From assembly GCA_910588755.1 (NCBI GenBank), contig CAJUQZ010000025.1, forward strand, positions 1 through 15,532: a stretch of 15,532 nt of DNA. The letters are read 5' to 3'. The stretch is from an uncultured Lachnospiraceae bacterium (GTDB lineage Bacteria > Bacillota > Clostridia > Lachnospirales > Lachnospiraceae). Below are positions 12,785 through 15,532 of the stretch, piece after piece; the stretch's first letter is position 1, and every line of letters begins with the position of its first letter. Both the position numbers and the translations under genes were made by a program. Below the pieces are notes generated by a model. The model searched no databases. It saw nothing but the letters and a program-made list of their open reading frames with translations, and was not told where the DNA came from.

Positions 12785-13468
12785 TTACAAGGTAAAATTG
12801 TCCAGCAATTCTTTTGTAATAGATTCCATCTGCACTGCACCATTGTATGTGTATGCAATCTTTGGTACGGCCTGGGGGTGTTTGCCAAACCCCCATCTTG
12901 AAGTTTTTTGCGGCGGACTATTGTACACAAGATCACCGATTTGAAGACTGCTTGGTTTCATGTCAAGTGCTACTACAAAGTGGTTGTTGTTCCCGCCGGC
13001 CCCGGCATATACATCGCCTCTTAACGCCCCGAGTATTACGACATCCTTGTTGGAGTACACACGGCTGCCCTCACAGACATCACCTAATATGATGATGCTA
13101 TGCTCCGTCTCGATGCTTGCCCCTTCATGCAGCGTCCCCCTGTAAAATTGTCCGCTGTTCTCATCCTCCTGGAAGTTTAGATGATTTTGTACTCCGAGAA
13201 ATCTGAGATTTTTCTCCTCATCCTTTCCCATAAGGCATAGTATATTCAAACGCGAATTTTGCGTGATCGCATCCAGTATTTCTCGTTCCTGATTCTCAGT
13301 CAGCTCGCGGCCTTCCAAAGAAATTGCAACTGACGCATTCTTGAAGAAGCCGTCCGCCTCCCTGAACTTCAGTGCGATATTCTCCAGCAAATCCTCAAAC
13401 GAAATTGTACTGTCCATAATCACTGATATGCCGTTTGGAAAACTTTTTAAAATAACTGAATTTTTCAC
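12785..13468 (-). CDS. minC: Septum site-determining inhibitor MinC
   Basis: The 227-residue protein has an N-terminal FtsZ-inhibiting domain (about 1-105) and a C-terminal beta-helix domain. The latter shows the typical repeats IILGDVCEGSRVYSNKDVVILGALRGDVYAGA, followed by NNHFVVALDMKPSSLQIGD, the part that binds MinD. It blocks Z-ring assembly near the poles. The start is GTG at 13468 with AAGGAG 5 nt upstream; the overlapping ATG at 13470 is out of frame. It lies 28 nt after the PBP2 stop and 54 nt before minD. Confidence 0.95.
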   Translation of the reverse strand: MKNSVILKSFPNGISVIMDSTISFEDLLENIALKFREADGFFKNASVAISLEGRELTENQEREILDAITQNSRLNILCLMGKDEEKNLRFLGVQNHLNFQEDENSGQFYRGTLHEGASIETEHSIIILGDVCEGSRVYSNKDVVILGALRGDVYAGAGGNNNHFVVALDMKPSSLQIGDLVYNSPPQKTSRWGFGKHPQAVPKIAYTYNGAVQMESITKELLDNFTL

Positions 13469-13496
13469 ATTTGCTCCTTTTTGTTTTTTGTGTGGT

Positions 13497-15532
13497 CTAA
13501 TCCTGCTGTGTCCTGCTGACAGTCTCTGGAATTGCCGCTGTACCTGTCAAAAGCTCGTCCTCCTCTGCCAGTCCATAGTAATATTTATATACATCCCTTG
13601 CAGTCTGCGCTGCATAATCCGAGCTGTATCCAAATGCAATACGCACTGTAACAGATATCTCAGGCTCCTCATAGGGTGCATAACTAAGAAAGACTGCATG
13701 GTTGGTGCGGTTGCGCCCTTCCTGCGCAGTACCGGTCTTGCCGGCAACATTTACAGTCAGATCCTTATAATAAGACTTCTTCTCAACTACTGCCCGCATT
13801 CCTGAATGAATCGCATCCCATATACTATCATCAATGTCGATTGTGTTTCTGACTTCTGGCGTGTAATCCTCAATCAGATTTCCCTTTGAGTCGGTCAGCT
13901 TGTCTAGAATGCTTAAGTTGTACACTGTACCACTGTTTGCAACTGCCGTCAGATATCGGGCCAGTCCTACGGTTGTATAGTTGTTGGTGCCTTGTCCGAT
14001 TGCTGATGGTACGATATACTCATCGGAAAATTTTGGTTCGGACTCTGTAATCTCGATGCCTGATTTCTCTGTAAGTCCAAACCAGTCTGCATATTTTTCA
14101 AGCCTTGAAAGCCCATATGCACTGTTGTAACCCTCATTGTCCTGCGCAAGCCTATAACCAACTTCGTAAAAATACACATTACATGAGTTGGCAATCGCAT
14201 TGGACAGATTCATGGAGCCATGCCCCGAAGATGACCAGCACCGGATCGGTGGCTCAAGTTTGTCAAAAATACTATGGCAGGAAATGGTCTCACTCAAGGA
14301 TGAAACGACGCCCTCCTCCATTGCCGCGACGGCAGAAACCATCTTAAAGGTGGAACCTGGCGCTGTCTCCTGCTGTGTGGCAGCACTCCACTGCGGCACG
14401 GACAAATCCGCCTGCAGCTTTGCAAAATATGCTGCATCCACCCCGTTTGCCAGTTTATTGATATCGTACCCTGGATAAGATACCAGCGCGAGTACCTCCC
14501 CTGTGTTGACATCTGTCACAACGCAGGAACCCTTACAAGGATCAAGCGCGAGCTGTGCTGGTGTAATCTGCAGGGTACGGATCATGTCCAGTATAAAATT
14601 GTAAGGATTTGTCTTGCCACTCTTCAATAAATTGATCTTGCTCTCCTCTACGCTAATAAGGTCCTGTTCCCACAAAAGCATACAGATTTGTCGCCCTGTG
14701 ATAGTCTGATCGCTGATCATATACTGGTACATTTTTTTTGAAAAACGCACATTATCCTGCAGATTCTCAATGATATACTGTATCATGCTGTTTAGTACTT
14801 CCTCCGAGTCTGAATACTGGGAAGCTACCGAGAGCTTTGTGACATCAATCCAGTTCTGTGCGATCGCATAAGTCAGATACTCGTTCAGGCTTATAACTTC
14901 TTCTGTCGTCCATGCAATGTAAGTCGGATCGTCCTTGTTTATCGCTGAGCTGACCAGGACACCTTTATCTGTAAGCATGGAAACGATATAGCTCTCATAG
15001 TTTTTAAACTCCTTTGTCAGTTTATCATAAGGTGTCTTAGTGGTAGAGAGCTCCTCCTTGATTGACGTCAGGACATCTGCCTGTTTTTCAAGAAAGATCT
15101 GGTGAACCTCCTTTTCTGTATCATAGGCATTTTCATCAGTGAAATGATGAATGTCTATCACGTTATTGTCAATCAGAGCAAAATACACATCGTCAATCGG
15201 AATGATGATATCCTGGCGCGATGCGGATTTTAGCGGGTCATAGTTGTATACATTTCTGGTCTTAGAGACGATGATACCTGCAAGCTTCTGTTCTAGAATG
15301 TTGTAGATGGCTACCTGCAGATCCTTATCTAGAGTCAGGTACACGTCATTTCCAGCCTGGGCTTCCACCACATCCGTCGTGTCAATTACTTTTCCCAGAT
15401 TATCCACATAGATTGTTTCAGAGCCCTTTTTTCCCTGCAGCTGTGTCTCCATCACCTGCTCTATACCGCCTTTTCCGACGGTATCATTCATTGTATAGCT
15501 GTCATCCTGTTCTGAAAGTGTCACGAGCTCCT
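13497..15532 (-). CDS. Class B penicillin-binding protein 2 (elongation transpeptidase), 5' end cut
   Basis: At least 677 codons are visible and the frame is open at the window edge, so the membrane anchor and part of the dimerisation domain are missing. Counting from the GTG at 15524, transpeptidase motifs are STFK (391-394, Ser391 nucleophile), SCN (447-449) and KTGT (596-599). The GIEQVMETQLQG segment (20-31) marks the end of the pedestal domain. Between LTLDKDLQ (63-70) and the TDVNTGEVLALVSYPGYD strand (337-354) lie about 240 extra residues (about 90-330) where most class B PBPs have around 20. The insert is helical and charged. With RodA and Min genes downstream, this is the elongasome transpeptidase (MrdA/PBP2 role) that crosslinks side-wall peptidoglycan. 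Confidence 0.93.
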   Translation of the reverse strand, partial: ELVTLSEQDDSYTMNDTVGKGGIEQVMETQLQGKKGSETIYVDNLGKVIDTTDVVEAQAGNDVYLTLDKDLQVAIYNILEQKLAGIIVSKTRNVYNYDPLKSASRQDIIIPIDDVYFALIDNNVIDIHHFTDENAYDTEKEVHQIFLEKQADVLTSIKEELSTTKTPYDKLTKEFKNYESYIVSMLTDKGVLVSSAINKDDPTYIAWTTEEVISLNEYLTYAIAQNWIDVTKLSVASQYSDSEEVLNSMIQYIIENLQDNVRFSKKMYQYMISDQTITGRQICMLLWEQDLISVEESKINLLKSGKTNPYNFILDMIRTLQITPAQLALDPCKGSCVVTDVNTGEVLALVSYPGYDINKLANGVDAAYFAKLQADLSVPQWSAATQQETAPGSTFKMVSAVAAMEEGVVSSLSETISCHSIFDKLEPPIRCWSSSGHGSMNLSNAIANSCNVYFYEVGYRLAQDNEGYNSAYGLSRLEKYADWFGLTEKSGIEITESEPKFSDEYIVPSAIGQGTNNYTTVGLARYLTAVANSGTVYNLSILDKLTDSKGNLIEDYTPEVRNTIDIDDSIWDAIHSGMRAVVEKKSYYKDLTVNVAGKTGTAQEGRNRTNHAVFLSYAPYEEPEISVTVRIAFGYSSDYAAQTARDVYKYYYGLAEEDELLTGTAAIPETVSRTQQD

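Overview
The window looks like a chromosomal segment of a Gram-positive anaerobe of the class Clostridia, most likely Lachnospiraceae. This rests on the cluster PBP2-minC-minD-minE-rodA-mgsA, on a yggS-sepF pair beside lspA-rluD, and on strong AGGAGG-type ribosome binding sites. All real genes read on the minus strand, so transcription runs from high to low coordinates. Both ends are cut: the PBP2 gene enters at 15532 and a vWA-domain gene leaves at position 1.

From right to left, 15532-9975 carries cell-shape and division genes: an elongation-type transpeptidase (PBP2), the Min septum-placement system, the SEDS glycosyltransferase RodA, methylglyoxal synthase and an S11 D-Ala-D-Ala carboxypeptidase lipoprotein. 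Next, 8902-5723 holds a small P-loop protein, a HlyD-like single-pass membrane protein, a YggS-type PLP protein and SepF. Then 5621-3044 holds aroB, lspA and rluD, and 2982-2356 a cytidylate-kinase-like gene that ends in a clear terminator. Three promoters and three intrinsic terminators can be placed from sequence.

The unusual part is 2190-1. A good promoter starts transcription about 2 nt before the first of six consecutive tRNA-like RNAs (F, E, D, C, B, A in transcription order; 107-122 nt each). Each closes with a perfect or near-perfect 7-bp acceptor-like stem, and five have canonical D and T arms. The anticodon arm of those five is interrupted, and the same 26-nt module sits in all six: a 7-bp hairpin with a G-N-pyrimidine-A tetraloop, exactly 3 free bases, then invariant CAGCA. 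Four different stem sequences keep full pairing, so the module is under structural selection. In E, removing 44 nt leaves a textbook tRNA-Lys(CUU).

With no visible terminator between them, the array is followed by a gene for a DUF2828-type protein with an N-terminal region and a C-terminal vWA domain with an intact MIDAS. That architecture recalls Ro60/Rsr, the Y-RNA-binding protein. I infer an RNA-protein system, either a tRNA-mimic/Y-RNA-like ribonucleoprotein or an unrecognised kind of short tRNA insertion that is removed. This is the most interesting content of the window.
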